A stretch of DNA of 48,817 nt. It comes from Aureococcus anophagefferens. Its lineage: Eukaryota > Sar > Pelagophyceae > Pelagomonadales > Pelagomonadaceae. Positions 34,064 to 44,191 of the stretch are shown in pieces. Every line of letters starts with the position of its first letter. Within the stretch, counting starts at the first letter, position 1. The position numbers and the translations under genes were made by a program. The notes under the pieces are model-generated. The model did no database searches. It saw only the letters and a list, made by a program, of their open reading frames with translations, and was not told the DNA's origin. The stretch covers positions 213,497-262,313 of the forward strand of contig NW_008705580.1 in assembly GCF_000186865.1 (NCBI RefSeq), written 5' to 3'.

Positions 34064-37000
34064 ATGGGCCAGACGCAGGGCAAGGTCGACGGCGACGCGC
34101 AGGCGCAGCTCATGGAGGTGCAGCGCAACTACGTCAACGTGCGCATGGAGGACGTCGACTTCTCGAACCCGACGGCCGTCGACGACGACGACGACGACGA
34201 CGACGAGGAGGCGGGCGGCCAGGGCGACGAGGCGCAGACCGTCGAGGAGGACGTGCGCTACGAGGCCTACACGCCCCGCGTCGTCAAGATCAAGGGCATG
34301 AAGCGCCACCCGAGCGACGCGGTGGAAAACGGCACGCTCGCGACGGTCGCGCCTCCGGCCGTCACCTACGCGCTCAAGCTCGCCGAGGAGCGGCCCAAGG
34401 TCGTCAAGGAGGGCCGCCTCAGCGACCTCCAGCTCGAGTTCGTCACCTACGCCTGCCAGCGCCACGACGAGGACCTCGCGTCGGGTGCGCGCGCGGGCTT
34501 CTTCCTCGGAGACGGCGCGGGCATGGGCAAGGGCCGCCAGCTCGCGGGGCTCATCCTCGAGAACGTGCTCCAGGGCCGCAAGAAGCACATCTGGGTCTCG
34601 ACCGGCGTCCCGTGGATTGAGAGATTCGGGGCTTCTCGAGAGTGGGGGGCGGGGCGACGACGAACGACTCGCGCACGCTCGGTAGGTCTCGACGAACATC
34701 GACCTCCACGAGGACGCCGCGCGCGACCTCGGCGACGTCGGCGTCGACGAGGTCTCCGTCTTCCAGCTGCCCGCGCGGCAGAAGACGGTCATCAAGCAGG
34801 ACGCGGGCGTGCTCTTCTGCACCTACAGCGGCCTGAGCAAGGGCTGCTCCGCCAAGTCCATCGAGCGCGGCACGCCCGCGCGCCTCGACCAGATCGTCGC
34901 GTGGTGCGGCGGCGAGGACTTCGACGGCTGCCTCCTCTTCGACGAGGCGCACCGCGCGAAGAATTTGATCTCCGAGGTGCCGGGCACGGAGACGGCGGCG
35001 GGCAAGGCCGTCTTCGAGATCCAGAAACTGCTCCCGCGCGCGCGCGTCGTCTACTGCTCCGCGACGGCCGTCTCGGAGCCGCGGAACTACGGCTACATGA
35101 CGCGGCTCGGCTTGTGGGGCCCGCGGTCGCCGTTCCCGACCTGCGAGGCGGACGGCGACGAGAACTCGATGCACGCCGTCAAGAACTTCATCAAGCTCGC
35201 GGAGCTCCGGGGCGTCGGCGCCATGGAGATGTGCGCGCTCCACCTCAAGCGCGAGGGCGCGCTCCTCTGCCGCACGCTGAGCTACACGGGCGCGGCCTTC
35301 GACGTCGTCGAGGCGACGCTGTCGCCGGAGCAGATCGCCCAGTACGACAAGGCGGCCCAGCTCTGGCAGATCCTCCACACGCGCTGCGAGTCCAAGCTCG
35401 CGAAGATGGCGACGATCGCCGAGCACTCGGAGGACGAGGACGGGTCCCTCGCGCGCGCGTACCGCGAGGCGCGCCAGTCCTACCACTCGTCCCTCTGGGG
35501 CGGCCACCAGCGCTTCTTCCGCAGCCTCATCACGGGCTTCAAGGTGCCGACGCTCGTGAAGCTCGCCAGGGCCGCGCTCGACGACGGCAAGTGCGTCGTC
35601 ATCGGCCTCCAGTCGACGGGCGAGGCCCACGCGAAGCGCAACGAGGACCGCAAGCAGGCGGCGCTCAACGGCGACGAGCAGGACGACGACCTGCCCGCCG
35701 CGGGCAGCGACATGCTGTCGGCGCCGCAGGAGACGCTCCGCTACGTCGTCCAGAAGATCTGGGGCGACGAGCTGAAAAGCGTGAAGGATTCGATGGCGCG
35801 CAAGAAGGCCGCCGCCGCCGAGGCGGCGAAGGCGCCGGCGAAGGCCCACGACGACGGCCTGAGCGACTCCGACGACGACGACGACTGGCTCAAGTCCGCC
35901 AAGAGCTCGTCGAAGAAGCAGCCGCTCAAGGTGAAGAACCGCGAGTCGCCGCCGGACAAGAAGAAGCGCAAGACCGAGTCCTCGGAGAAGGCCGCGGACG
36001 ACGACGTCTGGGGCTTCGACGACTCCCAGGAGTCCGAGGAGGAGATGGACCTCTGCGACGACGACGACGGCGGCGGCCGGACGGGCGACGACGCGGCCGC
36101 CAAGCTCCTGGCGGACGGCGTCGGCTGGATCGAGGGCTTCCTCGAGCGCGTCGACGCGCTGGACCTGCCGGGCAACGCGCTCGACGTCATCCTCGAGGAG
36201 CTCGGCAACTTCGACGGCGTCGCGGAGATGTCGGGCCGCTCCTCGCGCGTCGTCAAGAACTGGAAGGGCGACTACATCTACCAGAAGCGCACGGAGAACG
36301 GCGTGTCCATGGACGAGCAGAACATCTACGAGCGCGAGGAGTTCCAGGCCGGCCGCAAGCTCGTGGCCATCATCTCCGACGCGGCGTCGTCGGGCATCTC
36401 GCTCCACGCGGAGAACGCGGCGCGCGTCAAGAACCAGCGCCGCCGCGTCCACATCACGCTCGAGCTGCCCTGGTCCGCGGACAAGACGATCCAGCAGATG
36501 GGCCGGTCCCACCGGTCGAACCAGGTCTCGGCGCCCGAGTACAAGCTCCTCGTGTCGCCCCTCGGCGGCGAGCGCCGCTTCTGCGCGGCCGTCGTCAAGC
36601 GCCTCGAGAGCCTCGGCGCGCTCACGCAGGGCGACCGCCGCGCGTCGTCCGTGACCAAGGGCTGGGGTTGCTTCAACGTCGACACGAAGGAGGGCCTCCA
36701 GGCGGTCCTCGACATCTTCGGCCACAGCAACAACCAGTGCAACCACATGCTGACCATCGGCTCCCTCGACACGCAGAAGCCGCTCGTGCCGCCGCCGAAG
36801 CTGCCGCTCGGCGAGCGCGAGGCGCTCGCGAAGGTCTCCGTGGACCACGCGGAGGCCGTCGGCGCGCCGCGCGGCTGGGAGGACTCGCACGGCGGCAAGA
36901 TCGTCGACAAGATCAATCTGCTCCACGCCGCGAAGCTCTGGCTGTCCCTCGTCGGCATCAACGTCAACGACTACCGCGAGGGCCAGTACACCGGCACCGT

Positions 37001-38048
37001 CGCCAAGTTCCTGAACCGCATCCTCGGACTGGAGGTGAGCCGCCAGCAGTACCTCTTCGACTACTTCGCGCGCTACCTCGAGAAGACGATCAAGGCGGCC
37101 ATCCGCGACGGCGAGTACCAGAAGGGCATCACGACCTTCCAGGGCCGCTCCGTCGCCTTCGTCAGCGAATCCGTCGTCGGCGGCGTCCCCACGCCCAGCG
37201 CGCACGATCTCGTGATGCACGACATCGCCGTCGACATCGGCACGGACTTCGAGGCCGCCCTCGCGATCCTGAACGAGTCCCGGTCCACGGCCAAGGACCA
37301 GGCCGTCGACATCGACGACGACGACGACGACGACGACGCGGGGCGCCGCGCGTCCGGCTCCCACGGCTGGATGTCGACGCGGCGCGGCGGCGCGCTCCGC
37401 GTCACGAACGTCTCCGGCGGCACGACGGGCTTCCGGTCGCCGACCCTCGACGGCGACGGCGGCGAGCGCTTCGGCGACCGCGACGGCTTCCGCGTCCTCC
37501 CGGAGCGGCAGTGGAAGAAGGGCGGCATCTGCCTCGTCATCGAGGTCGGCGAGGCCTCGATGCGCGGCCTCTCCGTCAAGACCGACAAGTTCATCGTCTA
37601 CCGGCCGGACCGCATCAAGGAGCAGATGCAATGGCGGGGCCAGGTCCGCTCCGGCGAGCCCAAGACCGACGCGCAGGCGAAGAAACTCTGGGCCGCGGCC
37701 TTCGAGGCCCGCGAGCGCGGCCTGAAGGAGCGCCTCCTCACGGGCCCCGTGCTCCACATCTACCCCCAGATCATCCAGGCCCAGTGCCTCCTCGACACCT
37801 ACAACAGGAACGAGGTCCGCATCGCCAAGGCCGAGGAGCGCGACGAGAACGGCAAGAAGTCCGGCCGGGTCCAGATCGGCGTCATCGTCGACTTCAAAAA
37901 GTGCAAGCCCTTCATCAAGGCCCTCCAGGACATCGTCTGCGACGAGGACTCGGAGCGCGCCCAGATGCTCCAGCGCGAGAGCCAAACCTACCAGGAACGC
38001 GACCGAGAGCGGCGCGCCTTCGCCGCCTCCGAGCGCATGAAGCAGTAG
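34064..38048 (+). CDS. SBNO: strawberry-notch (SBNO) family helicase-like protein
   Basis: ATG at 34064. Exon 1 is 34064-34594 and exon 2 is 34686-38048, 1297 aa. The N-terminus has an acidic run, then LSDLQLEFVTYACQRH and Walker A FLGDGAGMGKGRQLAGLI, the SBNO-specific form. After the intron come TNIDLHEDAARDLGDVG, VLFCTYSGL, the DEAH box LLFDEAHRAKN, VVYCSATAVSEPRN and LGLWG. Exon 2 continues with the acidic linker (SDSDDDDDWLKS), KLVAIISDAASSGISLHAEN, ITLELPWSADKTIQQMGRSHRSNQ (motif VI), and the long SBNO C-terminal domain (FLNRILGLEVSRQQYLFDYF). The family acts in nuclear transcription control. The start MGQTQGK could be myristoylated, which would be odd for a nuclear protein. The 91-bp intron is flanked by a perfect 8-bp repeat. 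Confidence 0.93.
34595..34685 (+). other. 91-bp helicase intron with perfect 8-bp flanking duplication
   Basis: GTCTCGAC occurs at 34595-34602 and again at 34686-34693. The intron starts with the GT of the first copy and ends CGGTAG; splicing joins ATC TGG | GTC TCG ACG AAC in frame and matches the SBNO family (IWVSTNIDL). This is what a TSD-generated intron looks like. The interior is unrelated to elements A-C, and its termini are only weakly inverted (CGGCGT against ACGCTCGG). Confidence 0.75.
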
Positions 38049-38127
38049 GCGCGGATCCCCCTGTTCCCCCAAAGGCCGGTAGAATGCCATTACCACAGAG
38101 GCCTCTCACAACAACACAGGTGCTTGA

Positions 38128-38668
38128 TCAGAAGTCGGAGTCGTCGTCGTCGTCGCCGCCGCCGTCCTCGTCGTCCTCGTCGTCATCGTCGTCGTCCTCG
38201 CCGTAGGTGACCTCCTTGCGCGCGCGGCCCGACGCTCGGCGCTCCTTGGCCGGCGCGGCGTCGCCGTCGTCGTCGTCGTCGAAGGCGAACTCGTCGTCGT
38301 CGTCGTCGTCGCTCGCCTTCTTCGGCCGCTTGGCGGCGGGCTTCTTCGCCGGCGACTTCTTGGCCGCCGCGGGCTTCTTCGCCGGCGACTTGGGCTTCTT
38401 CGCCGCGGGCGACTTCTTGGCCGCGGGCTTCTTCGGCGGCGGCTTCTTCTTGGCCTCGTCGTCGGACGAGATGAGGTCGACGATCGAGTCGTCGCTGTCG
38501 TCCGCCGCGGCGGCGGCCGGCGCCGGCGCCGGCTCGTCGGGCACCTCGAAGTCCTCCGCGGGCTCGTCGTCGTCGCCGCCGTCGCCGTCGTCGTCGTCGC
38601 CGTCCGCGTAGCTAATCTCCTTGCGCGCGCGGCCGGACGACCGGCGCGGCGCCGCGGGCGCGGGCGCC

Positions 38669-38706
<38 letters not shown>

Positions 38707-39213
38707 CGCGGCGGCCGCGCGCTTGCGCTTCTCGCGCGCCTTGGGCGCCGCCTTCTTCCGGGCCTTGGCGGCGCCCGCGCCGCGCGACCGCGCGACCGCG
38801 GAGACGCCGAACTCGAAGTCGGGCTCCTCGGGGAGGGCGACGTCGACGGCGTCCTCGCTCTTGGCGCCGGCGGGCGCGTCGACCCAGGCCGCGCCCTCGA
38901 AGACGACCAACTTGTCGAAGACGTCGCGCACAGCGAGCGATTCGCCGGTGACCTTGAGCGTCATGAAGTCCTTCTTCGACGAGACGAAGGCGCCCGTCAT
39001 CACGACGCGGCGGCCGCCGGCGACGTCGAGGTAGAGCTTGGGCGCGCCCGTGTTCATGCCCTCGAGGGACCCGATGGGCCCCGCGCCGAGCGGCGCCACG
39101 AGGCCCGGCAGCTGCACCAGCACGCGGTTCTTGCGCTGGCTCTTCTGGTTCTTCACGAGGTCGTTGCTGTCGCACTGCACGAGCGCCGCCGACGGGCCCC
39201 GCGGCGCGTTCAT
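38128..39213 (-). CDS. RHL1: RHL1-like topoisomerase VI accessory protein
   Basis: ATG at 39213, 361 aa, single exon. Residues 25-125 match RHL1: KNRVLVQLPGLVAPLGAG, IGSLEGMNTGAPKLYLDV, RRVVMTGAFVSSKKDFMTLK and FDKLVVFEGAAWVD. The rest is disordered, with alternating acidic runs and Lys/Pro/Ala-rich basic repeats (KKSPAAKKPKSPAKK), and two copies of a short motif: SSGRARKEISYADG and ASGRARKEVTYGED. RHL1 is a DNA-binding subunit of plant topoisomerase VI needed for endoreduplication. The charged tail probably binds DNA or chromatin in the nucleus. The tail is encoded by GAC/GTC-rich low-complexity DNA at 38130-38720. Confidence 0.82.
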
Positions 39214-39301
39214 CGGTGCTCGATCCCGCTTATGGCGCGCGAGAGCTTCAAATAAAGGGCTCGGACCGTACTTGAAGTCATATTGCAGCCCCGGACCGTC
39301 C

Positions 39302-41580
39302 TTACCGAAACCCCGCGGCCGCGCCGCGGTTGAAGCCCGCGTGGCGGTCGACGGTCGTGATCATGGACGGCGTCGCCGCGCCGTGGCGGTAGAGGGGCCG
39401 CCGCGTGTTCCGTTTCTGGAGCTGGTCCGCGGGCTCGTCCGGGTTGCCGCAGGGGTCGCGCTCGACGGCGCGGAGCACCTGGACCACCCGCCGGAAGCCG
39501 CGGTCCGCGGCCATGACCAGCAGATTCCGGTCCTGGCCCGCGGCCCGGTGCCACGCGCCGCGGCCGTGGGCGTCGAAGCCGCCCGCGTCGGCGAGGTCCA
39601 GCGCCTTCTCGAGGCACGCGTCCTCGCCGTTGCTCGCGTCGCGCAGCGCGGAGAAGCAGTCGGACCAGACTTTTTGCCCGTGCGCCGGGTCGGGCCGCGG
39701 CGGCACGCGCTGGTCCGCGTCGAGGTCGAGGCCCAGCTCCGCGGCGAGCGCGGGCCACTCCGCGGCTTTGGGTAGGCCGCGAGGAGCTGCGGCGGCGTCT
39801 TCCCGTCGAGGTCGCCGAGCGCGAGGTCCGCGCCGGCGTCGCGCAGCGCCGCGAGGCAGCGCAGCTTGCCCCGGGACGCGGCCAGGTGCGCGAGCGTGCG
39901 GCCCGCGTCGCGGCCGTAGCCGTCGAGCCGCCGCGAGTCGACGTGGAGCCCGTCGGGCGACGGGCGCTCCGCGAGCCCCGCGGCGTAGCGCCGGACGGCC
40001 TCGGCGCCGAGCACGTCCGGCGCGTCGCGCACCTCGTCCCAGACCTCGGGCCACGTCGGGTCGCCCCGCGGCGGGAGCTCCGCGCCGAGGCGGCCGCGCA
40101 TCGCCGCGGACCCGTAGATGGCCTCGCGGCCGGGCCGCGGCGGCGGCGGCGGCGGCGGCGACTCCGCCGCGGCGTCCGTCAGGAGGGCCTTCACGTCGCC
40201 GCCGCCGTAGAGCCGCGCGGCGCGCGTCGCCGGCGGCGGCGGCGGCGCGTAGGGCCCGTCCGCGAGGCCCGGGTGCCGCGGCGGCGGCGCTCCTTGTTGT
40301 GCCGGCGGCGCGCCGTCCGCGGCGCGGTCGACGATGGCGACGCAGCGCGCGTGGCCGAGGTCTTTCGCGAGGGACAGCGGCGTGATCTCGTCGCGCTTCT
40401 GGTGCGCGGGCACCGCGGCCGCGAAGGCGTCCGCGCCCGCGTGGAGCAGGAGCGCGAGGCACTGGGGCTTGTCCTTGTAGGCCGCGAGGTGCGCGAGCGT
40501 GAAGCCGACGGTCGCGCCGCAGTAGTCGAACCACTCGCGCGTCTCGAGGCGCTTCCGCGATATGAGCGCGGCCCGCTTGTCGCGCGCGTCGCGCGCGCCC
40601 GCGCCGCCCGCGGCGACGCGCGCGATCGTGATCGCGTCCTGCCACCGCTCGGACGCGCGCCGCGACGCCGCGGACGGATCCCCCGCGGGCTCCGCCGCCT
40701 TGAGCGTGGCCCGGCGGCTCGTGAGGCTCGCCATCTCGCGCATGTTCTTCTCGTCCTCCTCGGAGTACGCGGCGCCGCGGCGGTCCTCGACGGCCGCGGG
40801 CCGGTGGTCGAGGTGGAGCACCTCGCGGAGGAGCGCGACGGCGTTCTCGTCCGAGGCGTCCCGGACGGCGGCCCAGGCGTCGGTCCACGTCGGCCGCGTC
40901 CGCGCGCCGTGGTCGTGCGGCAGCGCGCGCAGCGCGTCCGCGACCCAGGGCCTCTCGTGCGTCGAGACCCGCTGCCGCGCGACGTGCACCGGCGCGTCGC
41001 CGGCCATGTTGCGCGCGCGCGTGTCCGCGCCGCGCTCGCAGAGGGCCGCGACGGCGTCCTCGAGGCCCCGCGCGGCCGCGACGTGCAGCAGCGTGTTGCC
41101 CGGGACGGTCATGAGCCCGCTGAGCTCGGGCACGCCCGCGTGGAGCAGGTGGAACTCGGGCTTGGGCTCGCGCGCGAGCGGCACGACGAGGGCCGGCGCG
41201 AAGCGCTGGTGGCTCAGGCCGAGCCGCGTCGCCGCGGTCTCGTTCGCGCGGTTCGTCGGCGGGTAGTCGTCGGCCCACGGCGTCCAGATCTCCCGCGACG
41301 CGACGGCCGTTTCGCCGGGCGCCGGCGCGGGCAGCGCGCGGCACGCCGCGGCGGCCTCGGCGTCCGTGCCGCCGACCACGGCGTCGACGGCCTCGAGGAA
41401 GAGCTCGTCGTCGTTCTTCGGCGGGTGCGCCGGCTTGTCGCAGGGCGCGTCGTCCTTGGCCCGCGCGTTCCAAAAGGCCTCGCTGCCGACCATGGCGCCG
41501 CCGAGCTTGTCGCCGAAGACGTGCCGGTCGCCGGCATTGCGCGGCCGCCCGTTCCAGGGCCTGGGGGCGACGCCGGCCAT
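39302..41580 (-). CDS. ankyrin-repeat protein with a one-base frameshift
   Basis: ATG at 41580 (MAGVAPRPWNGRPRNAGDRH). Several ankyrin-like repeats are visible: NTLLHVAAARGLEDAVAALC, FTLAHLAAYKDKPQCLALLL, RTLAHLAASRGKLRCLAALR and, past the frame change, NLLVMAADRGFRRVVQVLRA. A Pro-rich linker (PPPPPPPRPGREA) lies mid-chain. At 39770-39772 the minus strand reads TAC CCA AAG; one more C in the CCC run would give TAC CCC AAA GCC GCG GAG TGG and continue the ankyrin helix (LLAAYPKAAEWPALAAELGL) to the stop at 39302. So the true protein is about 759 aa if the lost base is a sequencing error, or a truncated one if real. Ankyrin repeats bind proteins; the partner is unknown. It is divergent from the ARM-RING gene, 173 bp apart. 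Confidence 0.75.
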
Positions 41581-41753
41581 CGCGTTTGTGGGCAGCGCCT
41601 CAACCGTCGGTGGGGTACTGTGCAGGGCAATTTTGGCCTGGGGAACTCGGACGGCATGGCCGCTCTCTCTCTTCGAGGGGCCTGTGTGTGATTAGCGACG
41701 GTCGATCGGGGTCGTGCAGCGCCGCGCACGCGTCGCCAACGAGCCGGTGATCA

Positions 41754-44189
41754 ATGGCGGACCCGGCGAGCATCACTGCGCACATTCGCGCCCTCGCAAA
41801 ACCGCAGACGGCGCGGCGGGCCGCGGAAGCGCTGTGCAATTTGACGTTGGAGGAAGCCAACCGAGCCGCCCTCGCCGAGGCCGGAGCCATCCCGTCGCTG
41901 ATCAGCCTGCTGCGCGATGGTTGTGATGGCGCCAAGATTCAGGCCACCGCAGCGCTCTGTAACATCGCGATAGACGTGGGCTACAAAGTCGTGATCGCCG
42001 AGGCCGGGGCGATCCCGCCGCTGATTTCTCTCGTGCGCGCGGGGAGCGCCAACGCGCAGGCGCAGGCCGCGATGGCGCTGCGCACCCTCAGTCTTAACGA
42101 GGACAACATGCTGGCCGTTGCATCGGCCGGCGCGATTCCGCCGCTCGTTGCGCTCGTCAAGAACGGTAACGATGTCGGCAAGTCGCAAGCCGCTGCGGCA
42201 CTGTGGAATCTCTCACTGTCGAATGCTGCCAAAGTGACCATTAACGAGGAAGGCGGACCCGCGGTGCTTCTGGCCCTTTTGCGCGACGGGAGCAAAAACG
42301 CAAAGTTTGAGGCGCTCGGGGCCCTGTGTAATCTCTCCAAGAACGAGGAATGCAAGGTCACCCTCGCGGCGACCGGTGCGATCTTGCCGCTCATCGCTGC
42401 TTTACGCGACGGTATCAACAAGGTGAGTGCCGCCGGGATACTCTGGCACCTCGCGGTGAAAGACGACTGCAAGATCGACATTGCGACGGCCGGCGGCATT
42501 CCGCTCCTTTGCGATCTCTTGAGCGACGAGCACGATGGGACGAAGGATAACGCTGCGGGAGCTTTATATGACTTATCATTCAACGTCGAGATCAAGGTTA
42601 CCATAAACCAGGCTGGCGGAATTCCTCCACTCGTCGCCCTGGTGCGCGACGGTCCCGACCCCGCCAGGTCGCGCGCCGCGGGAGCTCTCTGGAATCTAGC
42701 CGTGAATGATGAGAACAAGGTTGTGATCCACCAGGCCGGTGGCATCCCTCCACTCGTTGCCCTGCTGAGCGTCAGCGGTTTCGGCACGGAGAAGGCGTTC
42801 GAGAAGGCGGCCGGGGCGCTGGCGAACCTCGCGCGGATCTCCAACGTCGCGGTCGCTATCGTCGAGGCCGGCGGCATTCCTGCCCTGGTGGCCATCGTGA
42901 GCCCGAGCAACAGCCGCGTGGCCAATCAGTGGGCCTCGGCGGCGCTGGTGAACCTCCTCGTATATTTACCGAACTGCGTCACTACAATGCTCGAGGCCGG
43001 CGCGGTTCCGCCATCCGTCGCTCTGCTACGCGACGACAACGACACACCGCGGCTACATGCGGCGTGGGTATTGTCGGAAATAAGCAGCTGTGAAGCGGGC
43101 CGAGCCGCTTGCGTCGAGGCCGGCGCCCATCCACCTCTCGTCGCCCTTCTACGCGACGATAACGCCGACTGTAAGACGAAAGCCTGCATGGCGCTGCGGA
43201 ACATGCTCTTGCATAGCGACGACGTCATAGACTCCGTCGTGGCGCTCGGTGCGCTTCCACCGATTATTGCAATGATGGGCGGTAGCGCTGTCAGCTCGGA
43301 GTCGGCAGTGAATGCCTTGCGAAACACGTCCGCGACCGAAAAGCATCTGGTCGATATCGTCAAAGCGGGCTGCATTCCGCCGCTGCTCGCCGTTCTGAGC
43401 ACCGGTAGCAAAATTGCCAAGGAGCATGCCGCTGCTGCGCTACGGAATATCTCCACAGAAGATCAAAACAGGATCTGTATGGCCAAAGCCGGCGCCGTTC
43501 CGCCGCTGGTCGCGTGTCTGAGCGACGGTCCCAGCAACGTCGCTATGGAGCACGCCGCGGCCGCGCTTTCGAATCTCGCATTGAATGTCGAAGAACGGCA
43601 AGTCGCCATCGCCAAGGCTGGGGGCGTCGCTGCGCTCGTCGCGCTCGAATGGGACGGCAGCGACGCGGTCAAGCGGATGGCTGCGTGCGCGCTGAACAGC
43701 CTCACGTGGAAGAACGCCGACAACGAAGCCGCCGTCGCGGCGGCGCGGGCCGTGGCGGAGATCGCCGCCCACAAGGCGGAGATCGCCGCCCACAAGGCGA
43801 AGACCCTCGCGCTCGAGCAGCGCATCGTCGATCTCGAGCGCGCGCTCGAAGAGCGGACCGCGCGCGACGACCGCCTTCGGCTCAGCCGGGACGAGCTCCA
43901 GGCGCGGATCGGCGAGTTCTCGCGCGTTTTGAACCGCCCCAACGCCCACGGCGTCCTGGCGCGCGCCGAGGCGGGCGCCGTGCTCTCCGACCTCCGCGAC
44001 GAGGCCGCGGAGCTCAAGGCGACCCTCGAAGACGCGACGAGTTGTGTCGTTTGCTTCGGCGCGCCGCGTTCCGTCGTCCTCCACCCGTGCACGCACGCGT
44101 GCCTCTGCCCCGCCTGCGCCGCGAAGGTCGAGTCGTGCCCCGCGTGCAGCGCGCCCATCGCGCGCCGGAGCGAGTTTATACTGTGGTAG
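41754..44189 (+). CDS. armadillo-repeat protein with C-terminal RING finger
   Basis: ATG at 41754, 811 aa, single exon. Residues 1-660 are about fourteen to fifteen armadillo repeats with the Vac8/plant-ARM pattern (AAEALCNLTLEEANRAALAE, then AGAIPPLISLVRAGS). Repeats near the C-terminal end of the array keep the same pattern (AGGIPPLVALVRDG). A coiled coil follows, with a doubled EIAAHKA peptide and LEQRIVDLERALEERTARDD. The last 50 residues are a RING: CVVCFGAPRSVVLHPCTHACLCPACAAKVESCPAC. It is thus a candidate E3 ligase in which ARM repeats choose the substrate. Base composition changes sharply at about 43735: the ARM part is much less GC-rich than the coiled-coil/RING part and the neighbours. 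It ends 2 bp from the stop of the convergent RRM gene. Confidence 0.88.
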   Translation: MADPASITAHIRALAKPQTARRAAEALCNLTLEEANRAALAEAGAIPSLISLLRDGCDGAKIQATAALCNIAIDVGYKVVIAEAGAIPPLISLVRAGSANAQAQAAMALRTLSLNEDNMLAVASAGAIPPLVALVKNGNDVGKSQAAAALWNLSLSNAAKVTINEEGGPAVLLALLRDGSKNAKFEALGALCNLSKNEECKVTLAATGAILPLIAALRDGINKVSAAGILWHLAVKDDCKIDIATAGGIPLLCDLLSDEHDGTKDNAAGALYDLSFNVEIKVTINQAGGIPPLVALVRDGPDPARSRAAGALWNLAVNDENKVVIHQAGGIPPLVALLSVSGFGTEKAFEKAAGALANLARISNVAVAIVEAGGIPALVAIVSPSNSRVANQWASAALVNLLVYLPNCVTTMLEAGAVPPSVALLRDDNDTPRLHAAWVLSEISSCEAGRAACVEAGAHPPLVALLRDDNADCKTKACMALRNMLLHSDDVIDSVVALGALPPIIAMMGGSAVSSESAVNALRNTSATEKHLVDIVKAGCIPPLLAVLSTGSKIAKEHAAAALRNISTEDQNRICMAKAGAVPPLVACLSDGPSNVAMEHAAAALSNLALNVEERQVAIAKAGGVAALVALEWDGSDAVKRMAACALNSLTWKNADNEAAVAAARAVAEIAAHKAEIAAHKAKTLALEQRIVDLERALEERTARDDRLRLSRDELQARIGEFSRVLNRPNAHGVLARAEAGAVLSDLRDEAAELKATLEDATSCVVCFGAPRSVVLHPCTHACLCPACAAKVESCPACSAPIARRSEFILW
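43755..43796 (+). repeat. 21-bp tandem duplication in the ARM-RING gene
   Basis: GCGGAGATCGCCGCCCACAA occurs twice in tandem, in frame, doubling the peptide AEIAAHK at the start of the coiled coil. Confidence 0.85.
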
Positions 44190-44191
44190 CG

